Below are positions 15,208-22,936 of a DNA stretch of 24,093 nucleotides, one piece after another (positions within the stretch are counted from its first letter, which is position 1; each line of letters begins with the position of its first letter). Under the pieces are notes generated by a model. It worked only from the letters and a program-made list of their open reading frames with translations. It ran no database searches and had not been told where the DNA came from. The stretch lies in the NCBI GenBank assembly GCA_028697875.1, contig JAQVEQ010000015.1:1-24093 (forward strand). The letters run 5' to 3'. The stretch comes from Novosphingobium sp. (GTDB lineage Bacteria; Pseudomonadota; Alphaproteobacteria; Sphingomonadales; Sphingomonadaceae). Position numbers and translations under genes: made by a program.

Positions 15208-16497
15208 ATGATGACCACTTTCGCTGACCTGATCCCCGCCCCGGAAGGCCGCTTCGACGGCATCAACCGGACTTACACCGCCGCGGACGTCGAACGCCTG
15301 CGCGGCTCGGTCCCCGTGGAATACACGCTTGCCCGCCGTGGCGCGCTGAAGCTGTGGGACCTGCTCAAGACGGAACCCTACATCAACGCACTGGGGGCCC
15401 TTTCCGGCAACCAGGCGATGCAGATGGTCCGCGCCGGGCTGAAGGCGATCTACCTGTCTGGCTGGCAGGTCGCGGCCGACGCCAACACCGCGGGTGCGAT
15501 GTACCCCGACCAGTCGCTGTACCCCGCCAATGCCGGGCCGGAACTGGCGCGCAAGATCAACAACGCCCTCCAGCGCGCCGACCAGGTCGAGCATGCCGAA
15601 GGCCAGCTGTCGCGCGACTGGTTCGCCCCGATCGTGGCCGACGCGGAAGCCGGCTTCGGCGGACCTCTGAACTGCTTCGAAATCATGAAGGCCTACATCG
15701 CGGCGGGTGCCGCGGGCGTTCACTTCGAAGACCAGCTCGCGGCCGAGAAGAAGTGCGGCCACCTCGGCGGCAAGGTGCTGATCCCGACCCAGGCGCATAT
15801 CCGCAATCTCAACGCGGCGCGCATGGCGGCGGACATTTGCGGTGTCCCGACCGTCCTGATCGCCCGCACCGACGCGGAAAGCGCCAGGCTGATTACTTCG
15901 GACGTCGACGAGCGCGACCACGAGTTCCTGACCGGCGAACGGACGCCCGAAGGCTTCTTCCGCCTGAAGGAAGGCACCGGTGTCGATCACTGCATCAAGC
16001 GCGGCGTGGCCTTTGCCGAACACGCCGACCTGCTGTGGTGGGAAACCTCGAAGCCGAACCTCGCCGAAGCCAAGCGCTTTGCCGAAGCCGTGCAGAAGGC
16101 CCACCCGGGCAAGATGATGGCTTACAACTGCTCGCCGAGCTTCAACTGGGAAGCCAACCTCGACAAGGACACGATCGCCAAATACCAGCGCGAGCTGGGT
16201 GCGATGGGCTACAAGTTCCAGTTCGTGACCCTGGCCGGCTTCCACAGCCTGAACCACGGCATGTTCGAGCTGGCGCGCGGCTACAAGGATCGCGGCATGG
16301 CGGCCTATTCGGAACTCCAGCAGGCCGAATTCGCCAGCGAAGCCAACGGCTACACCGCGACCCGCCATCAGCGCGAAGTCGGCACCGGCTACTTCGACGC
16401 GGTCGCCACGGCGATCGGCGGCGGCCAGAGTTCGACCACCGCGCTGGCTGAATCGACCGAAGCGGACCAGTTCAAGAAGGAACCCGAACCGGCCTGA
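15208..16497 (+). CDS. aceA: Isocitrate lyase
   Basis: The enzyme splits isocitrate to succinate and glyoxylate, the first step of the glyoxylate shunt needed for growth on acetate, fatty acids or other C2 sources. The catalytic loop KKCGHLGGK (181-189, nucleophile Cys183) is intact, as are ADAEAGFGG (metal site, from Asp145), SGWQVAADAN and the C-terminal YNCSPSFNW region. The length of about 429 residues is normal for proteobacterial enzymes. The frame is open from 15154, but GGAG at 15199-15202 supports the ATG at 15208, or the ATG at 15211 directly after it. It is divergent from the ScfR-like regulator, and a 57-residue ORF and a strong terminator follow. No malate synthase gene is in the window. 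Confidence 0.97.
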   Translation: MMTTFADLIPAPEGRFDGINRTYTAADVERLRGSVPVEYTLARRGALKLWDLLKTEPYINALGALSGNQAMQMVRAGLKAIYLSGWQVAADANTAGAMYPDQSLYPANAGPELARKINNALQRADQVEHAEGQLSRDWFAPIVADAEAGFGGPLNCFEIMKAYIAAGAAGVHFEDQLAAEKKCGHLGGKVLIPTQAHIRNLNAARMAADICGVPTVLIARTDAESARLITSDVDERDHEFLTGERTPEGFFRLKEGTGVDHCIKRGVAFAEHADLLWWETSKPNLAEAKRFAEAVQKAHPGKMMAYNCSPSFNWEANLDKDTIAKYQRELGAMGYKFQFVTLAGFHSLNHGMFELARGYKDRGMAAYSELQQAEFASEANGYTATRHQREVGTGYFDAVATAIGGGQSSTTALAESTEADQFKKEPEPA

Positions 16498-16528
16498 CCT
16501 TCACACCTGCATCGTTAGGAGAACGATC

Positions 16529-16702
16529 ATGCAGACTGAAACGACGAATACGAGCGAACCCACCCGCGCCCGGGCCTTGCTGTCCACGGCCGACTTCAAG
16601 TTGCTTCGCGCCGCTCTCGCCAGCCACGCCAAGGCGGTGGAGGATCCCGGCGAACTGGCGAAGATCAACGCGCTCTATCACCGCTTGGGCACCTATGCCT
16701 GA
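16529..16702 (+). CDS. Small protein of unknown function downstream of aceA
   Basis: A 57-residue ORF begins at the ATG at 16529, with a strong AGGAG 8 nt upstream, 31 nt after the aceA stop. The product starts with a polar Thr/Ser-rich stretch (METTNTSEP-like composition), then holds two predicted amphipathic helices, LLSTADFKLLRAALASHAKAVE and ELAKINALYHRLGTYA. It has no signal peptide, membrane segment or cysteine. The ORF is followed by the aceA terminator, so it is co-transcribed with isocitrate lyase and probably made under the same conditions. I do not recognise a family. A small enzyme-binding or regulatory partner is possible but pure inference. It is too short for many gene callers. 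Confidence 0.72.
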   Translation: MQTETTNTSEPTRARALLSTADFKLLRAALASHAKAVEDPGELAKINALYHRLGTYA

Positions 16703-16778
16703 ATAGGGCCCCACGCGTTTTCAGAGGCCATTCCGTTCATCGGCACAGGCCCCTGACACCATCTCCTGGGGAGGAGAC

Positions 16779-16812
16779 GACGGCCGCCGGGGCTGAAAAT
16801 CCGGCGGCCGTC
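16779..16812 (+). terminator. Intrinsic terminator of the aceA transcript
   Basis: GACGGCCGCCGG (16779-16790) and CCGGCGGCCGTC (16801-16812) form a perfect 12-bp stem around a 10-nt loop, followed by ATTTTGTCC. It closes the aceA/small-ORF unit 76 nt after the small ORF. The minus-strand reading has no T-run, so it works mainly for the plus strand. Confidence 0.85.
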
Positions 16813-16845
16813 ATTTTGTCCTCCGCCCGGTTATTGGCCGCCCGG

Positions 16846-18174
16846 TTATCGGCCTCCCGCCGCGGGCATCAGGTCCAGCGCGGCGGCGGCCAGCGCCTCG
16901 GCCGCAGTGGCGATCACCGTTTCCGCGTCCGGCGCCCAGAACGCACTGTGCAGGGAGGGCAGGCTTTCCCCGCTTTTCCGGGCCACATCGTACCGGGCCT
17001 GCGGCACTCCGCCGACCCAGAAGATCAGCGACTGCACATGCTCGGGATCGGCTAGGCGATAACGGCCGAAATCCTCGCCCGCCATGACCGGCGGCACCTG
17101 CCGAACGCGATCCTTGCCGAAGCGCGCGGTGAAAAGCGCGGCCATGTCCTTCGCGAAGGCCGGCGTATTGGAAGCGGCCGGGGTCGACCCTTCCAGCACG
17201 GTCACTTGCGGCATCAGCTCTTCGGGCAGGCCGGCGGCGATCGCCTCCCCGCGCGCGATCCGGGCAATCCCGTCGAGCAGCATCTTGCGCGTTTCGGCAT
17301 TGTAGCTGCGCACAGTCAGTTGCAGCCTGGCCTCGCCGGGGATCACGTTGTGCTTGGTCCCGGCATGGAAACTGCCGACCGTGACCACCGCCGGTTCGAC
17401 AGGGTCCAGTTCCCGGCTGACCAGGGTCTGCAAACGCATGACGATCGCGCTGGCAAGAACGATCGGGTCCTTCGTCGTCTGCGGATAGGCGCCGTGCCCG
17501 CCCTGCCCCCTGACCACGATGTCGACACTGTCGACATTGGCATAGGCATATTCGGGCGAATAGCCGATCATCCCGGCCGGATATTCCGCGGCATCGTGAA
17601 AGGCGAGCGCGTAGTCCGGCTTGGGAAAACGCGTGTAGAGCCCATCGTCCAGCATGGCCTTGGCACCCAGCCCCACTTCCTCGCCCGGTTCGGCGATCAT
17701 TACCAGAGTGCCCGACCAGTCACCCTTGCGCGCGGCCAGCAATTGCGCGGCCCCGATCCACGCGGTCATGTGCGTGTCGTGCCCGCAGGCATGCATCACG
17801 CCGCTTTCCACGCCTGCCGAAGAAGTCACCCGTTCCTTCGACGCGAACGGCAGGCCGGTCTGCTCGGTCACCGGCAGGCCGTCCATATCGGCACGCAGGA
17901 GAACGGTGGGGCCCTCGCCGTTGCGCAAAAGCGCGACCACGCCAGTTCCGCCAACGCCTCCGGTCACCTCGAAGCCAAGCGCATGCATGCGCGTTGCCAG
18001 TTTCTTCGCCGTCCGCACTTCCTGCATGCTGAGTTCGGGATGGCCATGGAGGTCGCGGTAGAGCGTCATCAGGTCCGGCATCCGGGCGGCCAGCGCATCG
18101 CGCAAGCCGTCGGCCTGGGCGGAACCCGGCATTGCCAGTGCGGCAAAGGCAAGCAGGATCGATTTGCGGAGCAT
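16846..18174 (-). CDS. Exported M20-family amidohydrolase
   Basis: The 442-residue protein is an M20D metallopeptidase of the hippurate/N-acyl-amino-acid hydrolase type. Metal-site motifs are clear: RADMDGLP (94-101), HACGHDTH (128-135), the catalytic glutamate pair in AEPGEEVG (161-168) and a C-terminal SLHSAFW segment with the last ligand histidine region. A dimerisation insert (GQGGHGAYPQTTKDPI) is present. Unlike most family members it opens with a signal peptide (MLRKSILLAFAALAMPGSAQADG), predicting cleavage near residue 21 and a periplasmic location. Likely reaction: hydrolysis of an N-acyl amino acid or short dipeptide. It starts 35 nt after the SLC13 transporter stop, suggesting one transcript and perhaps joint scavenging of carboxylates, which is inference. 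Confidence 0.92.
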   Translation of the reverse strand: MLRKSILLAFAALAMPGSAQADGLRDALAARMPDLMTLYRDLHGHPELSMQEVRTAKKLATRMHALGFEVTGGVGGTGVVALLRNGEGPTVLLRADMDGLPVTEQTGLPFASKERVTSSAGVESGVMHACGHDTHMTAWIGAAQLLAARKGDWSGTLVMIAEPGEEVGLGAKAMLDDGLYTRFPKPDYALAFHDAAEYPAGMIGYSPEYAYANVDSVDIVVRGQGGHGAYPQTTKDPIVLASAIVMRLQTLVSRELDPVEPAVVTVGSFHAGTKHNVIPGEARLQLTVRSYNAETRKMLLDGIARIARGEAIAAGLPEELMPQVTVLEGSTPAASNTPAFAKDMAALFTARFGKDRVRQVPPVMAGEDFGRYRLADPEHVQSLIFWVGGVPQARYDVARKSGESLPSLHSAFWAPDAETVIATAAEALAAAALDLMPAAGGR

Positions 18175-18209
18175 GGGGCCAGTCTGCCCCCTCGCCCCCT
18201 TGGGCGCAA

Positions 18210-20006
18210 CTACATGCCGTATTTGACGACCAGCAGGATCGAGAGCGTCACGACCATCAAGAGCACCAAGGGCACGCCCGTGCGCAAGTAATCGCCGAAA
18301 CTGTAATCACCTTCCGCCATGATCAGCATGTTCGTCTGGTAGGCGATCGGCGTGGCGTAGCACAGGTTGCAGCCGAACAGCACAGCCAGCACCAGCGGTT
18401 CCGCCGGCAATCCCAGATGGTTGGCGATATTGAAGGCGATCGGCGTGCCGATCGTGGCAGCCGTCGCGTTGGAAGCGAAGTTGGTCAGCAGGGTCACGAA
18501 CAGCATGATCGCCGCCAGCACCGCGGCAGGCGGCAGGAACTGGAGGAAAGCGGCCATCAACTCGCCCAGCCAGGCAGCCGCCCCCGTTTCCATGATGAGA
18601 CTGCCGACCGCGATACTCGCAGCCACCAGGACAATCACCTTGGCAGACAGCGCCCGGCCCACCCGGTCGAATTTCACGCAACCGGTCAGCAGCATCAGGA
18701 TTGCGCCGCCCAGTGCGGCAATGGCAATCGGCAGGAGACCGATGGAGGCCGTGCCGATCGAACCGAACATGATCGCTGCCGAGAGCAGCGCCTTCGAACG
18801 GCGCGGCATTTCCTTGGCCCCGTCGAGGAACAGCAAGCTGTCGCCCCGGGCGAATTCCTGCAAGTCCTCGACCAGGCCGATGGCCAGCAGCACATCGCCT
18901 TCCATAATCCGCAGTTCGCCCGCCACATCTTCGTGCCCAGGGCCGATCAGGCGCGGCGGCTTGTGAATGCCGAGCACCGCGACGTTATAGAGATCGGCAA
19001 TGCCGCTGGTCGCCAGCGTGCGCTGGATCAGGCGGGAATCGGCGGTCACCGCCATTTCCACGACCATCACGTCGTCGCCCAGCGCGGCGGCCTTCTGGCG
19101 GATCTTGGCCATGACCCACCCCGGCGCGACTTCGCCCTTGAGCGTGCGGACCGCTTCCTCCAGCGCCTCGTGCGTGCCGGAAATGAGGATGCGCTGGCCC
19201 GCTTCCATCGGGCCGGCCGGGCTTTCCTCGAACGCGAAATCGGCTGGCACGCGCGACCGCAAGGCGTCAATCGCCTTGCCGACCAGTTCGCTGCTTGCCG
19301 GTATCCTCAGCCGCGTCAGGAAACGGCGCTGCTCATGCATTTCCTCGACGCTGTGGGCAGGCAGCAGCCGCGGCATGACAAGCCAGAGATAGGGCAAGGC
19401 CACCAGCGCCGCCGTCAGCACGATCGGCGTGTAATGGAACACGTTCATGTGCGGCATACCGAGATCGCGCGCGATCGACACGACCAGCAGGTTGGTCGAC
19501 GTGCCGATCGTGGTCGCCATGCCGCCGATCAGGACCGCCGCGTTAAGCGGAATCAGAGTCTTGGAAGCGGGCATTGCCCCGCGCGCGGCAAGCTGCACGA
19601 AGATCGGGATCAGCAGCACCAGGACCGGCGTGTCGTTGACGATCATCGAGAGGAAGAAGGCGATCAGCAGCGAGACCAGCAGGCCGATCTGGTGGTTGAT
19701 CTTCCACACCCGTTCGAGCAGCCGCGCCGCCGGATCGAGCGCGCCGGTCACGACCAGCGCCCTGCCCATTATCATCAGCGAACAGATGGTGATGAGCGCA
19801 TAGTGCCCGAATCCGCCGAACGCGAGACGCAGCCCGTCGGTCGGCTGGGTATGCGGCAGCGGGAAGAAATAGAGCCCCACCGCGATGACCGCGATCGTCA
19901 GCAGCGAAACGATCTCGACCGACATCCGCCCGCGAGCAAAGCCCACGAACATTCCGACAGTGATGACCATTGCAGCCAGGGCATGGAAGGATGGGATTCC
20001 CGGCAT
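18210..20006 (-). CDS. SLC13-family (DASS) permease with two RCK_C domains
   Basis: The 598-residue inner-membrane protein has two halves of membrane helices split by a soluble region. The first half contains FFLSMIVNDTPVLVLLIP (117-134) and GGMATTIGTSTNLL (161-174); the second has the paired TNFASNATAATIGTPIAFN motif. Between them, about 225-395, lie two RCK_C/TrkA-C-like domains (ELVGKAI and LGDDVMVVEMAV onward), common in the SLC13 branch that moves sulfate or dicarboxylates with sodium. The substrate is not determined. The frame is open to 20093, but that would cross the tRNA-Leu gene; the ATG at 20006 is the first usable start. It has no Shine-Dalgarno of its own and overlaps the stop of a nine-codon leader ORF (TAATG), suggesting coupled translation. 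Confidence 0.9.
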   Translation of the reverse strand: MPGIPSFHALAAMVITVGMFVGFARGRMSVEIVSLLTIAVIAVGLYFFPLPHTQPTDGLRLAFGGFGHYALITICSLMIMGRALVVTGALDPAARLLERVWKINHQIGLLVSLLIAFFLSMIVNDTPVLVLLIPIFVQLAARGAMPASKTLIPLNAAVLIGGMATTIGTSTNLLVVSIARDLGMPHMNVFHYTPIVLTAALVALPYLWLVMPRLLPAHSVEEMHEQRRFLTRLRIPASSELVGKAIDALRSRVPADFAFEESPAGPMEAGQRILISGTHEALEEAVRTLKGEVAPGWVMAKIRQKAAALGDDVMVVEMAVTADSRLIQRTLATSGIADLYNVAVLGIHKPPRLIGPGHEDVAGELRIMEGDVLLAIGLVEDLQEFARGDSLLFLDGAKEMPRRSKALLSAAIMFGSIGTASIGLLPIAIAALGGAILMLLTGCVKFDRVGRALSAKVIVLVAASIAVGSLIMETGAAAWLGELMAAFLQFLPPAAVLAAIMLFVTLLTNFASNATAATIGTPIAFNIANHLGLPAEPLVLAVLFGCNLCYATPIAYQTNMLIMAEGDYSFGDYLRTGVPLVLLMVVTLSILLVVKYGM

Positions 20007-20035
20007 TACCAGCGCACCAGGCCGATGTGCAGCAT
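20006..20035 (-). CDS. Nine-codon leader ORF coupled to the SLC13 gene
   Basis: On the minus strand a strong AGGAGG (20046-20051) lies 10 nt before the ATG at 20035. It opens the reading MLHIGLVRW and stops at TAA (20006-20008). That stop shares one base with the ATG of the transporter, which has no ribosome site of its own and no in-frame start nearer the AGGAGG. The arrangement looks like a translated leader whose ribosomes restart on the transporter. It could be a chance ORF, but the strong ribosome site and TAATG overlap favour function. Peptide function unknown. Confidence 0.45.
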   Translation of the reverse strand: MLHIGLVRW

Positions 20036-20063
20036 ATGCGGGTTTCCTCCTCGAAAACGCCGG

Positions 20064-20148
20064 TGGTGCCCCTGGCCCGACTCGAACGGGCACTTCCGTA
20101 GAAACTCGATTTTGAGTCGAGCGCGTCTACCAATTCCGCCACAGGGGC
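20064..20148 (-). tRNA. tRNA-Leu (anticodon CAA)
   Basis: The minus strand folds as a class II tRNA of 85 nt including an encoded CCA. The acceptor stem is GCCCCTG with CAGGGGC, followed by A and CCA. The D-arm has GGCGGAATTGGTAGACGC, the anticodon stem CTCGA/TCGAG holds the loop CTCAAAA (anticodon CAA, reading UUG), a variable arm follows, and the T-loop is GTTCGAGTC. It lies between the suhB-like gene and the SLC13 gene on the same strand, 28 nt upstream of the leader ORF. Confidence 0.96.
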
Positions 20149-20162
20149 ACTGCGTCCGGCGG

Positions 20163-20191
20163 GGTCTAGCGGGCCATGGGCTCCGCTTCAA
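20163..20191 (-). promoter_or_regulatory. Possible promoter of tRNA-Leu
   Basis: On the minus strand TTGAAG (20186-20191) and TAGACC (20163-20168) are 17 nt apart, with the tRNA 5' end 14 nt further on. The -10 match is moderate, so this is a position-supported guess. Confidence 0.35.
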
Positions 20192-20211
20192 GCACCGCCG
20201 TCAAACGATCT

Positions 20212-21033
20212 TCAATCCTTGAGGGCGCCGGCCACCAGCTTGTGCAACCGCGAGTGGAGCGCATCGTTGCCCGCCAGGACCTGGGCGTTGCAGATCGGGT
20301 CCGAACGCCCGCGCCAATCGGTGACGAAACCGCCGGCCTCACGCACGAGAAGGCAGCCCGCCGCCGTATCCCACGCCTGAAGGTTGCTTTCCCAGAAACC
20401 GTCGTAACGCCCGGCGGCAACCCAGGCGAGATCGAGCGCGGCCGAACCGAAACGGCGGATACCCGCGACTTTCGGCCCGATCGCGGCATAGATCCGCGCC
20501 CATTCGGCAGGGTCTCCGGCCCCGGCGAACGGGATGCCGGTGGCAATCAGCGCTTCGTCCAGGTGGCGCCGCGACGAAACCCGCAGGCGGCCGTCGTGCA
20601 GCCATGACCCGCGCGCCTTTTCCGCCCAGAAGGTTTCGTCCGTGATCGGCTGATAGACGACGCCGGCGATGACGTCGCCCCAGCCCTTCCCATCGAGCCG
20701 CGGCTCCTGCACCGCGATCGAAATCGCAAAATGCGGGATGCCGTGGAGGAAATTGCTGGTCCCGTCGAGCGGATCGATCACCCAGCGCGGTTTGGACGGA
20801 TCGCCTTCGATCTCTCCGCTTTCCTCGAGCAGGAAGCCCCAATCGGGGCGTCCCTGCTTGAGTTCGTCATAGAGAGTCCGTTCCGCCGCGCGATCGGCCT
20901 TGGAGACGAAATCCGCAGGCCCCTTGCGGCTGACCTGCAGATGTTCGACTTCGCCGAAGTCGCGACGCAACCTCGCACCGGCTTTACGCGCGGCGCGTTC
21001 CATCACACGGATAAGACCCGATACTGCTGCCAT
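20212..21033 (-). CDS. Inositol monophosphatase family protein (SuhB-like)
   Basis: The 273-residue protein carries all magnesium-site motifs of the lithium-sensitive phosphatase family: FLLEESGE (Glu70), WVIDPLDGTSNFLHGIPHFAISIA (Asp87 and Asp90) and AWDTAAG (Asp222). Length and motif spacing are those of bacterial SuhB. Enzymes of this family hydrolyse myo-inositol 1-phosphate or related sugar phosphates, and E. coli SuhB also has a ribosomal RNA antitermination role; neither can be assigned here from sequence alone. AAGGAA lies 6 nt upstream of the ATG. It follows the small exported protein gene by 51 nt and precedes tRNA-Leu on the same strand, so it may belong to the efp transcript. Confidence 0.93.
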   Translation of the reverse strand: MAAVSGLIRVMERAARKAGARLRRDFGEVEHLQVSRKGPADFVSKADRAAERTLYDELKQGRPDWGFLLEESGEIEGDPSKPRWVIDPLDGTSNFLHGIPHFAISIAVQEPRLDGKGWGDVIAGVVYQPITDETFWAEKARGSWLHDGRLRVSSRRHLDEALIATGIPFAGAGDPAEWARIYAAIGPKVAGIRRFGSAALDLAWVAAGRYDGFWESNLQAWDTAAGCLLVREAGGFVTDWRGRSDPICNAQVLAGNDALHSRLHKLVAGALKD

Positions 21034-21084
21034 GAATTTCCTTTTGTCCCCCGCGGCAAATGCGGGGGACCGTACCTTGCCGGA

Positions 21085-21483
21085 TTACCGGCTCTTCGAT
21101 GAATCCGGCTTCGCCGCAGCCGGCGGCGTGCCCCGCGGAACGCCGCACACGGCGGCAGCGGCGGCATAGACATGACCCGGCTTCGCCGGATCGAGCTTGG
21201 CGTTCCCAGCCAGGACCTTGCCCGTGGCGAGACTGATCTTGCGCACCGGATTGTTGTAAAGGCACGCGATCAGCGCGCCCTTCTGTTCCTTGGTCACCTG
21301 ATCGGAAGCAAGGGCTCCCGAGAAAGTGCGGACGATCACGACCCCGCGCTGGATGTCTTCCGGCGTATTGCCCGGAACGGCCTTGGCATCGCCGGCGGCC
21401 TTGTTGTCCTTGTCGGCCGCGAGTGCGATCGACGGGACAGCGGCGGCCGCGATCGCGGCAGCGAAGAGGATCGTCTTGCGCAT
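21085..21483 (-). CDS. Small exported protein of unknown function
   Basis: The 132-residue protein begins with a clear signal peptide (MRKTILFAAAIAAAAVPSIALA, cleavage about residue 22), so it is periplasmic or secreted. The mature part has a Lys/Asp-rich linker, then IQRGVVIVRTFSGAL, two cysteines (about 74 in IACLYNN and about 112 in AVCGVPRG) that may form a disulfide, and a Pro/Ala/Ser/Lys-rich tail. I do not recognise a family. Its ATG comes four bases after the efp stop (TGAATTATG), with the AAAGG ribosome site inside the efp end, so it is translated directly behind elongation factor P. The coupling is clear; its functional meaning is unknown. Confidence 0.82.
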   Translation of the reverse strand: MRKTILFAAAIAAAAVPSIALAADKDNKAAGDAKAVPGNTPEDIQRGVVIVRTFSGALASDQVTKEQKGALIACLYNNPVRKISLATGKVLAGNAKLDPAKPGHVYAAAAAVCGVPRGTPPAAAKPDSSKSR

Positions 21484-21486
21484 AAT

Positions 21487-22050
21487 TCAGTCTGCCTTTC
21501 TTACATATTCCCGAGCATAAACATCCACGATGATCCGCGTACCGCTTTCGATATGCGGCGGGACCATTACCCTCACCCCGTTGTCGAGAATCGCCGGCTT
21601 GTAGCTGGAGCTGGCAGTCTGGCCCTTAACCACCGCGTCGGCTTCGACGATGGTGGCTTCGACCTGTTCCGGCAGTTCCACACTGATGGGCCGTTCCTCG
21701 TAGAGCTCAAGCATCACTTCCATGCCGTCCTGCAGAAATGCCGCGGCATCGCCGAGGAGGTCCGCAGGCAGCTGGAGCTGCTCGTATGTGTCCTTGTCCA
21801 TGAACACCAGCTGATCGCCATCGGCATAAAGGTACTGGAAGTCCTTTGTGTCGAGCCGGACCTTTTCGACCGTATCGGCGCTGCGGAAGCGCACGTTGGT
21901 CTTCCGCCCGTCGATCAGGTTCTTCATTTCGACCTGCATGAAGGCCCCGCCCTTGCCCGGCTGGGTATGCTGGGTCTTGGCGACTTTCCAGATGCCGCCT
22001 TCGTATTCGAGGATGTTGCCGGGACGAATGTCCACGCCGCTGATCTTCAT
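21487..22050 (-). CDS. efp: Elongation factor P
   Basis: The 187-residue protein matches EF-P in length and in all three domains: an N-terminal KOW-like domain (MKISGVDIRPGNILEYEGGIWKV), an OB domain (TVEKVRLDTKDFQYLYADGDQLVFMD) and the C-terminal domain ending GTRIIVDVYAREYVRKAD. EF-P rescues ribosomes stalled on polyproline stretches. The loop that reaches the peptidyl-transferase centre is QPGKGGAF with Lys33 at the tip, so modification by EpmA/EpmB-type beta-lysylation would be expected; those genes are not in the window. It lies 102 nt after thiE on the same strand, and the small exported protein gene follows at once. Confidence 0.97.
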   Translation of the reverse strand: MKISGVDIRPGNILEYEGGIWKVAKTQHTQPGKGGAFMQVEMKNLIDGRKTNVRFRSADTVEKVRLDTKDFQYLYADGDQLVFMDKDTYEQLQLPADLLGDAAAFLQDGMEVMLELYEERPISVELPEQVEATIVEADAVVKGQTASSSYKPAILDNGVRVMVPPHIESGTRIIVDVYAREYVRKAD

Positions 22051-22152
22051 AAACCCGTTCTTTCGAGAAAATTTGCAGATGCCTTGCGCGCGGCCCTAGC
22101 GGCTGGCCGCGTGCGGAGCAAGGGCGTCGTCCGCGTTCCCACCTTGCCCCGG

Positions 22153-22776
22153 TCAGGCGAGCCGTTCGGCAAAAGCGCGCACTGCCCGGGCTTCATCGCC
22201 GTTCCATACCGCCCCCGAAACGGCCAGGAAGTCGGCCCCCGCTTCGACCAGCGGCAGGCAGTTTTCCGGCGTGATCCCGCCGATCGCCACGCACGGCAGT
22301 TCGAACAGCGTCTGCCACCAGGTGAGGATTTCCGGATCGGCCCGGTGTTCCACTTCCTTGGTGGCGGTGGGAAAGAAGGCGCCGAAAGCGACATAGTCGG
22401 CGCCAGCCTCGCCCGCTTCCATCGCGAGGTGGCGGCTGTTGTGGCAGGTCACGCCGATCTGCGCCTCGTGCCCCAGGACGCGGCGCGCTTCGCGCACATC
22501 GCCATCGCTTTGGCCCAGGTGGACGCCGTCGGCACCGATGCGCTTGGCCAGAGCGACCGAATCGTTGACGATGAACGCCACGTCCCGCTCGGCGCAGATG
22601 GCCTGCAATGGCCCGGCAAGCGCCGCCGCCTCGTGCTGGTCCACGCCCTTGACCCGGAACTGGAAGGCCGCGACCGGCATTTCCGGGCGTTGCGCGTCGA
22701 TCGCCCGGGCGAGACGGTCGGGGAACGTGCCGCCGACGTCGAGCGGCGAGATCAGGTAGAGCTGGCAATCGGACAT
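22153..22776 (-). CDS. thiE: Thiamine-phosphate synthase
   Basis: The 207-residue TIM-barrel protein joins HMP pyrophosphate and the carboxythiazole phosphate into thiamine phosphate. Family motifs in order are FQFRVKG (39-44, the QxR/K pyrophosphate contact), FIVNDSVALA (69-77), GVHLGQSD (84-91), IGVTCHN (107-113), DYVAFGAFFPTATK (128-140) and VAIGGITPEN (163-172). The frame continues upstream to 23019, but that part runs through the aldolase terminator and its product is Arg/Pro-rich noise; the ATG at 22776 starts MSDCQLYLISP with AGAGGG upstream. No other thi genes are adjacent and I see no TPP riboswitch (no CTGAGA/ACCTGA pair) upstream. A closely related TenI-type isomerase is a less likely alternative. 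Confidence 0.88.
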   Translation of the reverse strand: MSDCQLYLISPLDVGGTFPDRLARAIDAQRPEMPVAAFQFRVKGVDQHEAAALAGPLQAICAERDVAFIVNDSVALAKRIGADGVHLGQSDGDVREARRVLGHEAQIGVTCHNSRHLAMEAGEAGADYVAFGAFFPTATKEVEHRADPEILTWWQTLFELPCVAIGGITPENCLPLVEAGADFLAVSGAVWNGDEARAVRAFAERLA

Positions 22777-22848
22777 GGGGAAGCCCTCTATCGCCGTGCG
22801 CCGCCCGCGCCAAGCGTTCTGGCGGCCCACACCCATCACACAAGCAAA

Positions 22849-22877
22849 AGCCGGACGGGTCATCGACCCATCCGGCT
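22849..22877 (-). terminator. Intrinsic terminator of the aldolase gene
   Basis: Two 12-base arms, AGCCGGATGGGT and ACCCGTCCGGCT on the minus strand, close a 5-nt loop (CGATG), followed by TTTTGCTTG. In the minus-strand RNA the one non-Watson-Crick position is a stable U-G wobble; in the plus-strand RNA it would be a C-A mismatch. This fixes the direction. It lies 60 nt after the aldolase stop. Confidence 0.85.
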
Positions 22878-22936
22878 CTTGTTCAGGTTTCGCGTACAGG
22901 GACCGGCCCAGCCCGCCCCGCCCGCACGGTTCCGGT

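Noticed and set aside
18132..20222. A 696-codon open frame on the plus strand opposite the SLC13 gene, and similar long opposite frames at 7420-8652, 8321-10258, 13655-15082 and 21172-23061.
   Set aside because: All mirror real genes in high-GC DNA; the products are His/Arg/Gln-rich with no domain signs, and the opposite strands carry clear families.
22086..22114. GC-rich hairpin between thiE and efp.
   Set aside because: On the minus strand it contains a C-A mismatch and has no T-run directly after the stem; too weak to call a terminator.
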